From Parvimonas sp035282405 (GTDB taxonomy: Bacteria; Bacillota; Clostridia; Tissierellales; Peptoniphilaceae): a stretch of DNA of 6,872 nucleotides. This document shows, piece by piece, positions 5,605 to 6,872 of this stretch. Below the pieces are notes generated by a model. It was not told where the DNA came from, searched no databases, and saw only the letters and a list, made by a program, of their open reading frames with translations. Location: positions 1 through 6,872 of the forward strand of contig NZ_JAYKBP010000009.1 in NCBI RefSeq assembly GCF_035282405.1, given 5' to 3'. How positions within the stretch are numbered: the stretch's first letter is position 1; every line of letters starts with the position of its first letter. The position numbers and the translations under genes are program-made.

Positions 5605-5618
5605 ATTTTATATAAAAT
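5605..5618. repeat. 14-bp AT palindrome between selC and the yerC-like promoter
   Basis: ATTTTATATAAAAT is a perfect palindrome 12 bases after selC and 12 bases before the next -35 box. There is no T run after it, so it is a poor terminator. It could be an operator-like site or mere AT-rich sequence. Confidence 0.3.
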
Positions 5619-5630
5619 GCAATTCAGTAC

Positions 5631-5659
5631 TTGACTATTCTTTTACAATGCAGTATAAT
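5631..5659 (+). promoter_or_regulatory. Sigma-A promoter of the YerC-like gene
   Basis: TTGACT (5631-5636), a 17-base spacer and TATAAT (5654-5659): a near-consensus promoter, the strongest in the window. The predicted start near 5666 lies downstream of the in-frame ATG at 5648, which rules that ATG out as a start on this transcript. Confidence 0.88.
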
Positions 5660-5684
5660 TATGTTAAGATATTATGTAATAAAT

Positions 5685-5690
5685 GGAGGT
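5685..5690 (+). promoter_or_regulatory. Ribosome binding site that sets the YerC-like start
   Basis: GGAGGT, 5 bases before ATG 5696, is the only good Shine-Dalgarno sequence in the leader. The upstream in-frame ATG (5648) has none and lies between the -35 and -10 boxes. Confidence 0.85.
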
Positions 5691-5695
5691 GTGTT

Positions 5696-6010
5696 ATGTC
5701 AAATTTAAAAAAATTGCAATCAAAACAATTAGATGAGTTCTTTGAAGCAATATTAATGTTAAAAACAAAAGATGATTGCTATGCTTTCTTTGAAGATGTG
5801 TGTACTTTACGTGAATTAAATTCTATTTCTCAAAGATTAGAAGTTGCTAAACTTTTAAAAATTAGAAAAACTTACAATGAAATAGAACTTGAAACTGGAG
5901 CGTCAACTGCTACAATTAGTAGAGTAAATAGATCATTACAATTTGGTGCAGAAGGTTATGAATTAGTTCTTGATGCGTTGATTGCTAAAGATTTGAAAAC
6001 TAAAAAATAA
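5696..6010 (+). CDS. YerC/YecD-family TrpR-like DNA-binding regulator
   Basis: 104 aa, all helical in character, matching the short YerC/YecD branch of the Trp-repressor superfamily. Conserved stretches are LREL (38-41) with SISQRLEVAKLL (44-55), and the helix-turn-helix: RKTYNEIELETGAS (57-70) then TATISRVNRSLQFG (71-84), whose second helix should contact DNA. The C-terminal helix GYELVLDAL packs against it. Like TrpR it should work as a dimer. TrpR's tryptophan-binding function is not assured in this branch, and the targets are not known to me. The start is ATG 5696, fixed by the GGAGGT site and by the promoter; an extended version from 5648 would add 16 residues unlike the family. It is a single-gene unit with its own promoter and terminator. 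It sits beside selC and an aminopeptidase gene but nothing shows that it controls either. Confidence 0.92.
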   Translation: MSNLKKLQSKQLDEFFEAILMLKTKDDCYAFFEDVCTLRELNSISQRLEVAKLLKIRKTYNEIELETGASTATISRVNRSLQFGAEGYELVLDALIAKDLKTKK

Positions 6011-6026
6011 TTGATTTTAGATGAGG

Positions 6027-6059
6027 TAGGTACTATTTTATAATAGTATCTATTTTTTT
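6027..6059 (+). terminator. Terminator of the YerC-like gene
   Basis: TAGGTACTATT (6027-6037) pairs with AATAGTATCTA (6042-6052), 11 bp with one G-U, around the loop TTAT. T7 follows at 6053-6059. It starts 16 bases after the stop codon. Confidence 0.88.
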
Positions 6060-6098
6060 GTTATTTAAAAAGAATTTCATTATTAATTGTAAAATTTA

Positions 6099-6127
6099 TT
6101 GAAATATTAGACTTACAATGCTATAAT
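6099..6127 (+). promoter_or_regulatory. Sigma-A promoter of the aminopeptidase gene
   Basis: TTGAAA (6099-6104), a 17-base spacer and TATAAT (6122-6127) with the extended -10 TGC at 6119-6121. Start of transcription is expected near 6134, leaving a leader of about 33 bases with AAGGGGG. The spacer shares the 9-mer TTACAATGC with the YerC-like gene's promoter. Confidence 0.85.
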
Positions 6128-6166
6128 ATAATTGTTAAATTTTAATTTTAAGGGGGTATTGTTATT

Positions 6167-6872
6167 ATGATTAATGAAAGAATTAGTAAATTGAGAAAGT
6201 TGATGGCTAAAAGAAATATAGATGCCTATATTGTACCTAGCTCAGATCCGCATCAATCAGAATATTTAGCCGATTATTACAAAACTAGAGAGTTTATAAC
6301 TGGTTTTACTGGTTCAGCTGGAACTGCTGTTATTACTACTAAAAAATCAGGTTTATGGACTGATGGTAGATATTTTATCCAAGCCGCTAAAGAATTGGCT
6401 GTTGGAGAAGTTGAACTTTATAAAATTGGTGTTCCTGAGTCAATTTCCATCGAGGAATTTTTGTTAAAAGAGTTTCCAAATAGGGGAGCAAAGATAGCTT
6501 TTGATGGCAATAATACTTCTGTTGCAGAATATGAAAATTTAATGAAGAAACTACCTAATTTTGAGTTTATAACTGATGTTGATTATGTAGGAGATATTTG
6601 GAGTGAAGAAGGTCGTCCTGCAAAACCGGATAGTAAAGTTTATATTTTTGATGAAAAGTATTCTGGAGAATCAACTTCTAATAGAATAGAAAGACTTAGA
6701 GATATGATGAAATCAAAGGGAATAGATTATCATTTTATAGGCTCATTAGATGATATTGCTTATGTTTTAAATATTAGAGCTAATGATGTTCAATGCAATC
6801 CTGTTGTAATTTCATACTTATTAATTTCTGAAAAAGCATGTAATTTATATATTGATAAATCAAAATTATCTG
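6167..6872 (+). CDS. Xaa-Pro aminopeptidase (M24 family, aminopeptidase P type), 3' end beyond window
   Basis: The open frame runs from ATG 6167 to the window edge, giving 235 complete codons with no stop. The N-terminal creatinase-like domain is unmistakable: YIVPSSDPHQSEYLADYY (21-38), REFITGFTGSAGTAV (41-55) and GLWTDGRYFIQAAKEL (62-77). A second creatinase-like domain begins around residues 155-190 with KVYIFDEKYSG and the helix NRIERLRDMMKSKGIDYH. This two-domain arrangement fits the large, roughly 590-residue three-domain aminopeptidase P, so the metal-binding catalytic M24 domain should lie downstream and cannot be seen here. The enzyme would remove an N-terminal residue preceding proline from cytoplasmic peptides, using a dinuclear metal centre. 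AAGGGGG at 6150-6156 lies 10 bases before the ATG, and there is a near-consensus promoter at 6099-6127. It begins its own transcript after the terminator at 6027-6059. It suits a peptide-fermenting lifestyle. Confidence 0.93.
   Translation, partial: MINERISKLRKLMAKRNIDAYIVPSSDPHQSEYLADYYKTREFITGFTGSAGTAVITTKKSGLWTDGRYFIQAAKELAVGEVELYKIGVPESISIEEFLLKEFPNRGAKIAFDGNNTSVAEYENLMKKLPNFEFITDVDYVGDIWSEEGRPAKPDSKVYIFDEKYSGESTSNRIERLRDMMKSKGIDYHFIGSLDDIAYVLNIRANDVQCNPVVISYLLISEKACNLYIDKSKLS

Noticed and set aside
5648..5695. N-terminal extension of the YerC-like protein from an upstream ATG
   Set aside because: That ATG sits between the -35 and -10 boxes, before the predicted transcription start, and has no ribosome binding site; the extra residues do not resemble the family.

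Overview
The window is a very AT-rich stretch (the non-tRNA part looks below about 30% G+C). It has strong AAGGAGG-type ribosome binding sites, sigma-A style promoters with 17-base spacers, intrinsic terminators and tRNAs with encoded CCA ends. This points to a low-GC Gram-positive, probably anaerobic Firmicute. The very low GC, a selC tRNA, a YerC-type TrpR-like regulator and a large-type aminopeptidase P would fit the Peptoniphilaceae/Tissierellia area (Parvimonas-like). That placement is an inference from composition and gene style, not from a database match.

Layout. Bases 1-716 hold the 3' part of a tRNA operon reading rightward: Leu(UAA, 5' end cut by the window edge), Glu(UUC), Met(CAU), Val(UAC), Asp(GUC), Thr(UGU), Gly(GCC) and Arg(ACG). 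A hairpin lies between Gly and Arg, and a terminator lies after Arg. Bases 717-1050 are a gene-free AT-rich gap that ends in a good promoter. Bases 1051-3213 form a two-gene operon: a class I glutamine-amidotransferase-like hydrolase (PuuD/peptidase C26 type) and an APC-family amino acid permease, closed by a perfect 11-bp terminator. Bases 3358-5394 form a tight three-gene unit: an unrecognised secreted, membrane-anchored protein, then the two halves of a split ThrE-type exporter (YjjP-like and YjjB-like), closed by a 16-bp terminator. Bases 5496-5592 encode the selenocysteine tRNA (selC, anticodon UCA), whose -35 box lies inside the preceding terminator stem. Bases 5696-6010 encode a YerC/YecD-family TrpR-like DNA-binding protein with its own promoter and terminator. 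Bases 6167-6872 hold the first 235 codons of an M24-family Xaa-Pro aminopeptidase that runs off the window.

How the parts fit. The hydrolase and permease probably act together on a gamma-glutamyl compound or the amino acid/amine it releases. The split exporter probably exports a small amino or organic acid. Its co-translated extracytoplasmic partner is the least explained gene here. The aminopeptidase and the permease fit an organism living on peptides and amino acids. selC implies that selenocysteine is used elsewhere in the genome; no selenoprotein and no selA, selB or selD gene is visible here. All genes are on the + strand. I see no mobile element, CRISPR array or phage remnant. The window looks like ordinary core or near-core chromosome, with a few points worth checking.
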